Shown: in pieces, positions 24,424 through 35,933 of the stretch
Numbering within the stretch: position 1 is the stretch's first letter
Layout: each line of letters opens with the position of its first letter
From: Phellopilus nigrolimitatus
Taxonomy: Eukaryota; Basidiomycota; Agaricomycetes; Hymenochaetales; Hymenochaetaceae
Assembly (NCBI GenBank): GCA_021029095.1
Contig: JAJOHG010000007.1
Span: 186,001 to 250,000 of the forward strand
Direction: 5' to 3'
DNA length: 64,000 nt
Notes under the pieces: generated by a model
Seen by the model: the letters and a program-made list of their open reading frames with translations, nothing else
Databases searched by the model: none
What the model was told of the DNA's origin: nothing
Program-made: the position numbers and the translations under genes

Positions 24424-27400
24424 TGTCTCCTCCTGGCTCTCCTCGTCTTGTCGACTCTTTCACCGTCCCGAAGGACATTCGGAAGGAATTTGAAGACCTT
24501 GCAGAGGAAGAAGACTTTGATCCGTTTGCCGAGACTGCCTCAAAGCGCCAAATTGCGTCTCGCCAGTCAGACTACCACAACCGTCGTTTTAACCGCCAGG
24601 CGATTGAAAGCGCAGATGCATTCAAGGCTGCGGAGGATGGCTATGGACGTTGATGGAGGCTACAAGGAGGCTATGAGGCTCCAGCGGCTTGAGAAGGAGG
24701 AGGAGCGTGTCAGGCGCGCTATTGAGGAGAAGGAGAAGAAAGACCGAGAGGAGGGGTCGGAGAAGGCTGCGCTGGACAAAACACCTCCGGCGAAGGAACT
24801 CGAGGAGGCAGAGAAGATGCTACAGGCGATAGCCGCCGGTGCTAAACGGAAGAGGAGGTGGGACATTTCGGACGACAAGGAGAACCAGGAAGTCAAGCAA
24901 GACACAGGCGAATGGTCCAAGGAGGCTCTTGAGGCTGCTGCTCCGAAGAAGCGCCGCTCGCGGTGGGATGCAACGCCCTCTGACGCTACCGCCCTCGGAG
25001 AGACGCCCAAGCGCTCGCGCTGGGACCAAACACCCGCTGCAGAACCAGTGCAACCTATGGCACAGATTATAATGAATGCACCTGGGTTTATGGCAGGAGA
25101 AGAAAAGCATAATCGCTATCTGACTCACGAGGAATTGGATGCTATTCTTCCTCCGACTGGATATGTCATTGTCACCCCTCCACCAGGTTATGCACCGCAT
25201 CGTGCGCCGCCTCAGCTTACCGGGATTGCGCCTGAGCTTGCTGGATTCCATATGCAAGAGGGTTCGGATGCTGCAGCGGCTGCAGCAGCGGCAGGTCTTG
25301 CCCCGGAGCTTCCGACCGAGATTCCGGGTGTGGGTAGTTTGGCATTCTTCAAGGCGGAAGATGCGCAGTATTTTGCGAAGATTTTGAAGGAAGAGGACGA
25401 GACGCAGTTGACGGTCGACGAGATGAAGGAGCGCAAAATCATGCGTCTACTTCTCAAAATAAAGAACGGCACACCGCCCGTGCGCAAAACTGCTCTGCGT
25501 CAGATCACGGACAAGGCGCGAGAGTTCGGTGCTGGCCCGCTTTTCGACAAGATCTTGCCATTGCTCATGGAGCGCACGCTAGAGGACCAAGAGCGTCATT
25601 TGCTCGTCAAGGTCATCGACAGAGTGCTGTACAAACTTGACGATCTTGTCCGACCTTACGTCCATAAAATTCTCGTCGTCATTGAGCCGTTACTTATAGA
25701 CGAAGACTACTATGCTCGTGTCGAAGGCCGGGAAATTATCTCTAATCTATCGAAAGCCGCTGGTCTGGCGCACATGATCTCGACCATGCGTCCTGATATT
25801 GACCATGCCGACGAGTACGTGCGCAACACTACCGCTCGTGCCTTTTCCGTCGTCGCGTCTGCCCTCGGTATTCCCGCCCTCCTCCCTTTCCTGAAGGCCG
25901 TTTGTCGCAGCAAGAAGTCATGGCAGGCGCGCCACACTGGTATTCGGATTGTCCAGCAGATTGCAATTATGATGGGATGCGCTGTCCTCCCGCACCTGCG
26001 CAATCTCGTCGACGCTATTGCTCATGGTCTTACCGACGAGCAGCAAAAAGTGCGAACAATGACTGCCCTGGGTCTTGCAGCACTCGCCGAGGCAGCTGCA
26101 CCTTACGGTATTGAGTCCTTCGACAATGTGCTGAAGCCTTTATGGCTTGGTATCCGTTTACACCGTGGCAAAGGCCTCGCGGCGTTCCTCAAAGCCATTG
26201 GCTTCATCATCCCGCTCATGGACCCAGAATATGCCTCTTATTACACAAAGGAAGTGACAGTTATCCTTATTCGCGAGTTCCAGACTTCTGACGAGGAAAT
26301 GAAGAAGATTGTCCTTAAAGTCGTGAAGCAGTGCGCTGCGACGGAGGGTGTCACTCCACAATACATCAAGCAGGACATCCTTCCGGATTTCTTCAAGTCA
26401 TTCTGGGTGCGGCGTATGGCACTCGACCGGCGCAATTACAAGCAGGTCGTCGAGACGACTGTCGAACTCGCTCAAAAGTCAGGTGTCGCGGAGATCGTCG
26501 GCCGCGTAGTGAACGACCTCAAGGATGAAGCGGAACCGTACCGTAAAATGGTGATGGAGACAATCACTAAGGTCATTGCGAGTCTCGGCGCAGCAGATAT
26601 CGACGAGCGGCTCGAGGTGCGTCTCGTAGATGGCATCATCTACTCTTTCCAGGAGCAGACGACAGAAGACCAAGTCATGCTTGATGGCTTCGGAACCGTT
26701 GTCAACGCTCTCGGCATCCGCGTGAAACCGTATCTCGTCCAGATTGTATCGACGATACTCTGGCGGCTAAACAACAAAAGCGCGAAGGTTCGTCAACAGG
26801 CAGCTGACCTGACGTCGCGACTTGCGGTCGTTATCAAGCAGTGCGGTGAGGACCAACTCCTCAGCAAGCTTGGTTTGGTCCTGTTCGAGCAGCTGGGTGA
26901 GGAGTATCCAGATACGCTAGGTAGTATCATTGCAGCTGTTGGAGCTATTGCCAATGTTGTGGGTATGACACAGATGAACCCGCCGGTGAAGGACTTATGT
27001 GAGTATTCTCTGGAATCTCGGATGCTGTATGTCGCTGACAACTCTTCTAGTGCCTCGTATGACTCCAATTCTCCGCAATCGCCACGAAAAGGTACAAGAG
27101 GCATCAATCAATTTAATTGGCCGTATTGGTGAGTTTTATTCGCGCATATTGGAAATGATTATATTGATCCCCCTCCCCCCTTTTTTTTTCTTCTAGCCGA
27201 CCGCGGTGCAGAGTTTGTTCCTGCAAGGGAGTGGATGCGTATCTGCTTCGAACTGTTGGATCTTTTGAAGGCACACAAGAAGGCTATCCGACGAGCGGCT
27301 GTGAACTCCTTTGGTTATATCGCTAAGAGTTTGGGCCCTCAGGACGTACTTTCGGTACTTCTAACGAATTTGCGCGTGCAGGAGCGTCAGAGTCGTGTGT

Positions 27401-28047
27401 GCAGTACTGTCGCCATTGCTATTGTCGCAGAGACTTGTGGACGTGAGTAATTCTTGAGTGTTTAAAACGATATACGAAAATGCTAATATTTGTTTGTAGC
27501 TTTCACTTGCATTCCTGCAATCTTGTCGGAGTACCGTACGGCGGAGTTGAATGTTCGTACCGGCTGTCTGAAGGCTCTGTCGTTCGTGTTCGAATACGTT
27601 GGTCCTCAATCTGCATACTACTGCGATTCGGTCGTGACCATGCTGGAAGATGCGCTCACTGACCGCGATCTCGTACATCGGCAGACGTCGAGTACCATCG
27701 TGAAGCATCTCGCGCTTGGCGTTGCAGGTCTTGGGTGCGAGGACTCGATGCTGCACCTTATGAACCTCGTCTGGCCGAACTGCTTCGAGACGTCACCTCA
27801 CGTCATCGGCGCCGTGATGGATGCGATCGAGGCGATGCGCGTAACGTTGGGTCCTGGCGTTCTGTTGAGCTACGTGCTGCAAGGCATGTTCCACCCAGCC
27901 CGCAAGGTGCGCGAGGTCTACTGGCGAATATACAACGCGCTCTACCTCGGCGCTGCGGACGCTCTCGTGCCGTTCTACCCAGATTTGTCCGAGCTGAGTG
28001 AGGGTCAGAATATGTATGATAGGTCGCCGTTGCAGATGTTTATTTGA
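24424..28047 (+). CDS. Splicing factor 3B subunit 1 (SF3B1/Hsh155/Prp10), one apparent frame break
   Basis: HEAT-repeat scaffold of the U2 snRNP SF3b complex that clamps the branch-site helix. The N-terminus [19 protein letters not shown] and the block [18 protein letters not shown] are in one frame. The conserved continuation [20 protein letters not shown] is in the next frame, with no possible intron between (about 24636-24654). Three RW motifs follow ([26 protein letters not shown]), the U2AF-ligand type that binds UHM proteins. The HEAT superhelix contains [38 protein letters not shown] and [15 protein letters not shown]. Three short introns (from about 26999, 27127 and 27443) separate the last exons [37 protein letters not shown] and the C-terminal exon, ending at 28047. 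The Lys/Arg residues around the SKKSWQARH hotspot are intact. Confidence 0.94.
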
Positions 28048-28262
28048 GTCCCTCCTGTGTCCATGTAGTTATTTAGTTAAATACACCGTATTCTAGTTTT
28101 TTTTGCCCCTTTGGTTGTGGGCCGCTGTGGCTACTCCTTAGTGATGGGAGTTGATAACGGAAATAGCCGGACTCGCCTCACGCGGTAATGTGATCTGCAG
28201 CTTTCCCGGAAAGTTTCTCTCCTACTCCCACACCCTCTCAGTGTTACCTCCACCCGCCCGTT

Positions 28263-31191
28263 ATGCCCACCAACGCTCCGCTAGCGCCAGCGTCGGAAAA
28301 CCCTTCCCCCATCGCTCAGCTCCTCAACACGCTTGGTCTGACGCGCGAAGACCTCTTGCGACACACTTCCCAGATGCGCGATTTTCTCGACTCGGAAAAC
28401 GCGAAAACGACGCGTGCCCGTAAGCAGGCTAGAATCCCTCCGCAGCTCCCTCGTCACGAGCACTCGGAGCCTCCGGCCATCTCCTACGCGCAGCAGTCTC
28501 CACCAAGGGAGATCGTGCCGCTTCCGACGCGCACAAGCCACCGTGCAGCCACACCGACCCCTCCACCGCAGCCGTCCCTAGCGCGTCGCTCCCGCTCATC
28601 TTCGCGTCATCCCACCGAGCTCTATTCGTCTGATTCTGATGCAGAGCAGCCATCTGAGAGGAATTGCCACCGAGACACCAGCAGGATCGCGAGCGGCGGC
28701 GGGCCCGTGCCGCCGCATCGCCGTCACGACCCAAGCCAAGTCTCGACGAGATCATGCAGATGCGCTCGAACAAGTCACGACGCGTTTCCGAGTCCGAGGA
28801 GTCAGAGGACTCCGAGGAGGGATCCATTCGCGTGAGTGACGCGCTTTTCTGCCAATTGACGCGTTGCTTAATGTTTTTACCTCTTCTTTTAAATTATCTT
28901 TTAAATTATTCAGGACGTGTTTACTAGTCGCCACGTTAAGCCCAAATCACCTCGCTACCGTTACCCGCACCCTGCGAAGACGCAACACGTACGTTTCATG
29001 TGTAATGTGCAACTGGCCACTTGCTGACTCCCATTCATAGCTATCTCAGTCTGTGCAGAGCAGTAGCAAGTACTATAGAGAAGTGACTGAGGTAACTCCT
29101 ATTGCACCTCCAAATGGTAACTATTACCGAAACCGCGATACATCTCAGGTATGGTTTTCCTGTGGCGGAGGAGACAGAACGTTTCTGATCTAATGAAAAT
29201 AGGTTCCTGTGACGCCTCAGACAACCAGACTTCTTGAACATAATGTGAGGGTATTTTCTTTCTCCTACAGGAATACAAATTGATTGCTTTCCCTTGAAGT
29301 TGCCTATCATTCCTTCACATTCAGCTATTACTCCTATGAAACGGGAAAACTCTTTCTCTCGTCATCAATCTACTTCTAGCAGCTACTTACCCCCGTCATC
29401 CCCTATCCCACCGTCCTCGCCTATCTCTAGTCCTCGCCGCTATTCACGCAATCTTGCCTCATCGCCAGGTCCCATGAGCGATCCTCCCGATCAGTCCGAT
29501 CCAGACCTGCCTTACACTCTACCGCCTGAGCCGTATTCGGCGGAGAAGCCAGATTTATCTTATGCAGCACTCATTGGACAAGCGATCCTTGCCTCACCTG
29601 GGCAGTGCCTTGCGCTTGAAAGACATCTATGATTATATCAGTATCGTATATCCCTTCTTCAAACGCGATGGCTGTTCTCACAGCCAGAAGTGGATGAACG
29701 CAATCAGGCAGAATCTAACAAATACTCCTCAATTTTTCAAAAGAGAGCATCCGAGTGGAAAGTTAGCGAAGGGATCTCTCTGGTGCATTTCTGATAACGA
29801 CCTACCTTGCTTCGCAAATGGCGGCTATAATCGGCATGCCCTGAATCCGGAGAGTTCGCAGTCCGTAAAGGCAGAGAAGAGAAAACGAAAGAAGGAAGTG
29901 CAGAGGCAGCTACAAGATAACACAAAGAGAGCTACGGCTCATGCCCGCAGCTGGTCCAGGCCCCTTCACGTTCCCTTATGGTTATTCCCAGATGGCTGAT
30001 CCTTCGTTCTATAATCAAAACCTCGGTGTTCAAGTACAGGCGGACATCATATTTCCTCCTCTTCCAGTCAACCATCCGAATGCCCACTTAGTCAATGGAG
30101 CTCACTCGTCGAGCTCATCGGTGGATGAAGATATGATATTCCCGCCATTGCCTGCATACTCGCAAACAAGAATTGTTCGAGAACAAAAGATGCAAGACTT
30201 GTCAAGACAGTCTTCCATGTCTTTGACAAGGGCCTCGTCTCACGACTCCTCTCAAGTAGCATCCGACGATGATCACCAGAGCGCAATCTCGGCTCCACCA
30301 ATGTCATCTGCTTCGAGCTCTGCCTCTATTCCTGATTTAACGCCGAACAACAGCTCCTCGAGCCCTCCTGAGCCAGAGGAAAACGGAGACGATGATGCCG
30401 AATTCATATATATCAACAGCACTGCTGGGTCTGAAGCGCAGTCCACTGACGAAGATGAAGAACTCTTTGATACGTGGGTAGGACAAAGGGAAGGGCAAGG
30501 CTATTGAGGTAGGGTTTTCTTAACATGTGTCATAAGTTGATGTCACTGACCTTTCATCCTTCAGGCTCCCTTGTTCCCGCGCTTGCCTCCTATGCCTTTG
30601 TCGCCGACTACTAGCCGCAGGGGAACAAAGACCACTCGGAGTCCTCGCTCATCCCCATTCGCAGGAACGGGCTTCCTCGGATACCCACTCACTTCTGGAG
30701 CCGCTCGCCCCTCCACGCCCCCTCCCAGTTTCTCGGGTTACTTGGAAGGGAGTTTGACGATGACTCCTATTGCAAAGCGTAACCCCCCGACGACGCCCAC
30801 GCGAAGCATAGCTCGATTCAAATCATCCAGGCCGGCAGGTGAAGACATCACTGGTGGTGATGAGCAGCCAACCGTTTTCGATGCGATACCCCGAACACCT
30901 TCCCGGCGCCCTGCCGAAGTCTCCTCTGGGGCTGGTCCCTCAAACTTCCCTGAGACACCTCGAAGAATATTCTCGCCCTTCGGGACGTTTTCTCCATTCC
31001 GCACGCCGTCGCGGCGCGGCATTTTTGATCCAGCAGACCCGGGTACGATGCTGGACGAAGAGCTGTCGGCGCTTGCTTCGGCGAAGCAGCGCGGACCGCC
31101 GATTAGCCCTGTCGGGTTCTTCCCTCACGGGAAGGGTCTCCTGTACGAGAGCCCAAATCTGCCGAGTCCCGACAAATGGAGGCCGTGGTGA
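28263..31191 (+). CDS. Forkhead-domain transcription factor, with apparent frame breaks
   Basis: Sequence-specific DNA-binding regulator with a winged-helix forkhead domain. The N-terminus MPTNAPLAPASENPSPIAQ runs into LLNTLGLTREDLLRHTSQM. A basic, acidic-Ser region with SLDEIMQMRSNKSRRVSES follows near 28740-28800. Several small exons (DVFTSRHVKPKSPRYRYP and others) lead to the domain: PDLSYAALIGQAILASP (about 29545-29600), LKDIYDYISIVYPFFKRD, QKWMNAIRQNL at 29688-29717 and GKLAKGSLWCI. A KRKRKK nuclear signal follows. The Ser-rich middle has two DIIFPPLP/DMIFPPLP repeats, and an exon from about 30566 gives PLFPRLPPMPLSP to the stop at 31191. The frame changes without a usable intron near 28655-28665 and 29604-29615, and probably near 29900-29950. 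If these are real the gene is a pseudogene; long open frames on both sides argue for sequence errors. Confidence 0.8.
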
Positions 31192-31538
31192 AGTGTAGGT
31201 ACGAGATGAATGAACGATCGAACGACTTGCGATGATGTTACGATGAATTTGAACGCGCGGTTGTAGGTTATGTGTGCGATCGATATTACAGATTTCTGTT
31301 TCCAATTTCTTGCTATTTCTTACTTATTTATTCTCTTATGCGTCCTTTATCTGCTCCAGCGATTGCTTCTTTGTACAGAGCACGTATACATATAGCTAGC
31401 GAGAGCACTCGAGTGTAGCGACCAGTTTCGGTTTTTCGAATTCAATTTACGTTTTTTTAATCCTTTTGTGCACGTGATGAACGTGTACTTGATTTGCGCG
31501 TCTATTCCGGATCTGTCTGCAAAGCGCCTCCTCCTATA
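31192..31538. other. Spacer between the forkhead and Sds3-like genes
   Basis: 347 bp between tandem plus-strand genes. T-rich stretches near 31300-31330 and 31440-31465 are likely 3' UTR and promoter sequence. No gene seen. Confidence 0.35.
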
Positions 31539-32701
31539 ATGCCCCCTCAGCCCGGCATGTTCCCCATACCTTACGCCTCTGCCCACAAGAGTCGCACAAA
31601 CGCACTCCTCGACGCTCACGACGCCAACATGGCATTCCACAATTCCGCTCTCGCATCGTCCTCTAGAATGCACGGTGAGCGGCCGGTCTAGACTTCCGGG
31701 GAAGTAAGATAACTAACGACAACCATGGGGGATCAGGACACTGTGGAGACGACCCTAAGAAGGACAGAAGGAGGAGAGAGATCGCCAGTAGGCTAGGCAG
31801 AGAGATGTCGGACAAGAAGGATGTGTGCGTTGTTTCTTCTTTTCCCTGTCTTCTAACCGGATGCTCAAGGTAACATCTCCGCCACACCAGTGCCCGGCAG
31901 TACACAGAATCCATCTCAGCGCTGCAGAGCTCCGCACTCCAGCTTTCGACGCGTCCACACACGTCCTCTGCATACATGCTCCGCCTATACCCAATTTCCC
32001 TCGAGCGTTCCGCGCTCCTCGCGCAGCTCGCCGCGGAGGAGGACAACGCGCACGAGGCGGTGCGCATCGCGTACGAGGAGGAGCGCGATCGCGTCGAGGA
32101 GGAATGGCGCAAAGGCCGCGATCGCGTCCGCGAGCGGCTGCTCGAGGGAATCGAGGAGCGCAGGCGCCGCGCCCGCGAGGAGAAGGATGGCGAAGGCATC
32201 AGTGGTACGTGCGCATTCGCTTTCCAGTGGACTTTTACTGACTTTCTTTCTGCGCTCGTTTTCGTTCACGAAGATGCGGCGCTCGACTCACAGTCGCGCT
32301 CGCACATTACGCGCAAGCTTCGCAACAAGATGGGCGGTTCCCCGCCACCGCCCGCGTATGCAGGATATCTGGCAGGTGGATCGTCCGCGCTGCCCGCGAC
32401 AGTCGTGCCTGTTCCGAACCCACACTCACTCGCAGTCGACGAGTTGCCGTCGCCGTTCCCTTTGCCACTCACTGCGTCCGCGCCTCCAGGCGGATACAAC
32501 GGCTCGGGCAACGGCGGTGGCGGGCAGAAGAGGAAAAACAAGGGCGGCGGCGTGCAGCCACAGGCGCTGACGGGGCTCGGCAAGGCGATTCAGCAACTCA
32601 CCGCTGGCAAGGAGCTCGAAGTCGAGAATGACCTGGGCGAGATTAGACGGTATACGAAACGGCGAAGAGCGGCAGCGAGTGGCCCGGCGCAGAAGACATA
32701 G
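31539..32701 (+). CDS. Sds3-like subunit of the Rpd3L/Sin3 histone deacetylase complex
   Basis: Sds3/BRMS1-family proteins hold the Sin3-Rpd3 deacetylase complex together through a coiled coil. The start at 31539 gives MPPQPGMFPIPYASAHKSR. The first intron begins at about 31675 after RMHG, and the next exon reads DDPKKDRRRREIASRLGREM. Splicing at the GTGCGT near 31827 joins this to ARQYTESISALQSSALQL. The core coiled coil ERSALLAQLAAEEDNAHEAV then RLLEGIEERRRRAREEKDGE (about 32000-32190) is the diagnostic Sds3-like segment. After another intron a Pro/Gly-rich linker leads to LEVENDLGEIRRYTKRRRA, a basic tail, and a TAG at 32701. About 300 residues. The assignment rests on the coiled-coil wording and overall order. 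Confidence 0.78.
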
Positions 32702-33346
32702 ATTCTGACTTCCGCGCTGAGGTGTGGCTATTATCTTTATTTTTGTGGGGGCCTATGGCGGATTCAAGGCTTCCTTTTTATTGTGTGCGTGCTCTTTTCT
32801 GCATGTCTTTTTCTTTCGATTTCTGTGTATTCCCAATGCTGGATTACTCGCGACAAAATGTAGAAAATATCATGATTCGTTTCGCCACTGGGAGTCCATT
32901 ATCGAGGAGCCTGCCACCTTCAGCTCTAAGTTGCTTACATGGCAACGGCAAAGCTGGTCACGAAAGTGCTGCTGGTCTTGACAACAGATGGTAACAACGG
33001 CTTTCGGGGCACGAAGTGCCCTTCCGTGACATCTATCACATTGAACTCCGCGGCGCTCGGAACAAAATTTCGGCGACCTCCAAAAATATGTATAGCCAAC
33101 GATGCGTGGAAAAAGATAACGACGGTTAACATCTACTCATCTTCCGTCTACACAAAGTCATCCGAAGAAGGTTGAAGATCAAAAGTTCCCTTTCCAATCC
33201 ACGCGACCGAGCGAAGTTCCCTCAAAAAGAATGATTGCAAAATAGAAATAACGAAAACAATCTACACTGTAAACACTTCGTGTCTACCTCGAACTATCGT
33301 CCACAGCACATTGTCCAGAGAATACAGCGCGTACTAGCTAACTACC
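32702..33346. other. Convergent spacer after the Sds3-like gene
   Basis: 645 bp between converging genes. T-rich 3' UTR-like sequence lies near 32740-32830. The small ORFs here have no recognisable content. Confidence 0.4.
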
Positions 33347-35100
33347 TCAAGACATGTCCTCAAGACGGTTAAGGTAAGAGCGGCGGAACTTTGCGCTCGA
33401 CCCTCTGTTCAAAAAGTGTAAGCCAATGAACATTTTTTTACTTACTGAAATTCAATGCTTACCTCGCGCGAAGGCCTCCCAGAAGACCGCTGACAGCGTT
33501 GTTGCCAGTCACACTATCCGCAACATTGCCTACCGCACCAGTGACACCGTTGACGACGTTGCTGACTCCGCCGAGCAATCCTCCACCGCCGGCAGCCGCA
33601 CCACTTGATGCAGCGGGGGCGGCGGCAGCGTCTTGGGAAGCGTTAGCGTCAGCTGCGAGGTTCTTGACAGCGGCTTTGTCGGCCTTTCCGGACTAAAGAA
33701 CCAATGCCCACAATTAATAAACGATATAAAGGATTTAAAAAATACACGCACGTTCGCAGCGCCATTAGCATCTGCACCTGCGCCAGAGCCAGCCGCAGCA
33801 GCGGGATCCGCCGCGCCCGCGCCCGACGCATCGCCAGATCCTGTCGAATTCGAGGCAGCACCACCCGCAGCCGCACCTGCTCCCGAGTCTGCAGCACCTG
33901 CTCCCGAGTCTGCAGCACCTGCTCCCGAGTCTGCAGCACCTGCTCCCGAACCAGCAGCGCCTGAGCCTGAGCCTGAGCCTGCATCAGCGCCTGCACCTGA
34001 TCCAGATGAGTTCGAGGCTGCGCCCGAGGCCGCAGCGCCTGCCGCAGTTGCAGTTGCCGCCGCAGGGTCCGCCGCAGCTCCAGAGCCCGCCGCCGCACCG
34101 CCTGCAGCACCAGCACCGGCATCGCAGTTCCCTGAGGACGCGCCGCTGCCAGCTGCACCACCGGCAGCAGAGCCTGTAGAGTTACCAGCTGCTCCACCCG
34201 CCGCGCCGCCCGCTGCACCCGCTGCGCCACCGGCAGCAGCACCTGTAGAGTTACCAGCTGCGCCTCCGGCTGCTCCACCCGCCGCACCACCCGCCGCACC
34301 ACCCGCCGCACCGCCAGCTGCCGCACCGCCCGCTGCACCCGCCGCACCGTCTGCTGCACCTTTGGCTTTCTTTGCACCCTTACCAGCAGCAGCACCAGCA
34401 GCGTCACCGGCAGCAGCACCACCAGCAGCATCACCTGCAGCAGCACCACCAGCAGCAGCGCCTGTAGAGTTGCCAGCTGCACCAGCAGCGTCACCGCCAG
34501 CTGCACCGCCAGCTGCACCACCGGCTGCACCGCTAGCGTCACCACTCGCCGCACCGCCAGCTGCATCGCCAGCCGCACCACCTGAAGCGGCACCCGTAGC
34601 ATTACCAGCGGCGCCCCCTGCTGCATCGCCGGCAGCTCCGCCGGCAGCACCACCCGCTGCATCGCCGGCAGCACCACCCGCGGCGTCGCCCGTAGCATTA
34701 CCTGCGGCACCGCCTGCAGCAGCACCACCCGCCGCTCCTGCGGCACCGCCTGCTGCCGCGCCGCCCGCCGCTCCTGCAGCGGCGCCTTTAGCAGCGGCTT
34801 TCTTTTTGGCAGCACCGGCAGCGGCGCCCTTCGCCTTGGCGGCAGCGCCCTTCGCTTTGGCAGCACCTGCTCCGGCGGCTGCACCACCCGCCGCAGCACC
34901 TGCCGCAGCGGTGCCGTTACCGGCGGCGGCGGCTTCGTTGTGTCTCCTCTGCAGGAGATCCAAGTCAGAAACTCCGACAACGAAGACGGAGATTAGATAT
35001 GACGTACCTCGAGACCGACGTTAACTGGAGAAGGTGCAGCAAGCGCCGACCCGGCGAGCGACGCGAGAAGGAACGAGACGAATGCTACGTTGTAACGCAT
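33347..35100 (-). CDS. Secreted alanine/glycine-rich low-complexity protein
   Basis: Family unknown. Exon 1 (35100 to about 35008) encodes a clear signal peptide, MRYNVAFVSFLLASLAGSAL followed by AAPSPVNVGLE, spliced through a GTACGT donor to RRHNEAAAAGNGTAAAG. The main exon is about 1.2 kb of Ala/Gly with Asn-Ser-Thr sequons (repeated GNSTG, GNATG), a Lys-rich AKAKGAAAKAKG block and a Ser/Asp-containing part with a 21-bp tandem repeat. The next exon has SGKADKAAVKNLAADANASQ and then GGLLGGVSNVVNGVTGAVGN and SVTGNNAVSGLLGGLRAR. It meets TAA at 33459, but that TAA is part of a canonical GTAAGC donor. With CTTAC and ACAG at the right spacing, splicing extends the protein by about 16 residues to a stop at 33347. 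The other frames and strand are also open, as expected for GC-rich repeats; the signal peptide and splice sites fix the minus strand. Not GPI-like. Confidence 0.72.
33876..33960 (-). repeat. 21-bp tandem repeat inside the Ala/Gly-rich gene
   Basis: Three near-perfect head-to-tail copies of a 21-bp unit (plus strand CCTGCTCCCGAGTCTGCAG and CA) at 33876-33938, plus a degenerate fourth copy. Each encodes seven residues (AADSGAG) on the minus strand. Confidence 0.9.
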
Positions 35101-35933
35101 CGTGCACTAGGCAAGGATAGGAAGGAGGAAGGAGGATACGCCGTAGATACGGTGTCGAGGCTTGAAAGGAGCGAGACACAAGCGAGAGGTCAAGTCGACA
35201 GTGAGTGATCGTGATTGTTGACGAATATTCCTTGCAGGGGAGGATATGAAATGAAAGGATATCCGCGCAGCGGTGTGTATGCCTCGGTCACAGACCAAGA
35301 AAGAGGTGAGGTAGGAAAGGGTGAAGGGGGAACGAATGGAGAGGCCATCGGTTAGACTGAGGGGACCTTTATACGCTTGAGGTGTCCTCCCAACCAGCGA
35401 CTATTTCCGAAGACGAAGATCAGACAGAAACATAGAAGTCACCAGAAATCACAAAGCTGTCCTCGCTAGAAAACAAAACAGACGTTCCCCGCGCGATAGA
35501 CGACGTAAGTTCGCGACGAGGGGACAAGTTTCAGCAGGAGTTTAGACTAGCACGATTAGAAGAAGCCATATTAGTGCTATTTTCGGGGCGTGCTGCGCAA
35601 CCTTGTATTTCCTCCGCTCCACAGCAGCCTAACGACAGTCGTGTCCGCTAGCCGCAATGAAGAAGAAAAACATACGGTGTCAGAAGACATATGTGTGAAC
35701 GCACCTTGCGCACGACTCGTCGTGCGCAGTCGATGCTTCCCCGCAGTCACTTAATAAAAGGGCATCGTTACGACCTATCGTCAACACGACGCGTCGCGTC
35801 ATCTGTGCTGCTCACGTGATCTGGACGCGCAACGCGCTCGAAAAATCTACTTCACATCATGAACCTCGTTACTTGCGTCACAGTTGATACATTGTCGAGC
35901 TGAGAGCTCTTCTCCAATGATAGAGCAAGTTGA
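35101..35933. other. Promoter region of the secreted protein gene and 3' spacer of HGH1
   Basis: 833 bp upstream of the Ala/Gly-rich gene and downstream of HGH1. It contains a TATA-like box at 35366-35373. No additional gene is supported; the short ORFs lack recognisable content. Confidence 0.45.
35366..35373 (-). promoter_or_regulatory. TATA-box candidate for the secreted Ala/Gly-rich gene
   Basis: TATAAAGG on the minus strand about 265 bp before the start codon at 35100. It is the clearest TATA-like element I found near a start in this window, which would fit a regulated, abundantly expressed gene. The long leader this implies is unverified. Confidence 0.4.

Noticed and set aside
30470..30566. 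Frame change near the forkhead 3' part suspected as another indel
   Set aside because: An intron from the GTAGGA at about 30477 to TTCAG at 30565 restores the frame, so no indel is required.
33649..34980. 443-codon minus-strand ORF in a second frame of the same region
   Set aside because: Out of frame with the signal-peptide exon; composition (Arg, Leu, Gln, Val) is what a frameshifted Ala/Gly repeat gives.
33633..35024. 463-codon plus-strand ORF rich in Ala and Pro opposite the secreted protein gene
   Set aside because: It is the mirror of a GC-rich repeat. Signal peptide, splice donors and acceptors and the TATA-like box are all on the minus strand.
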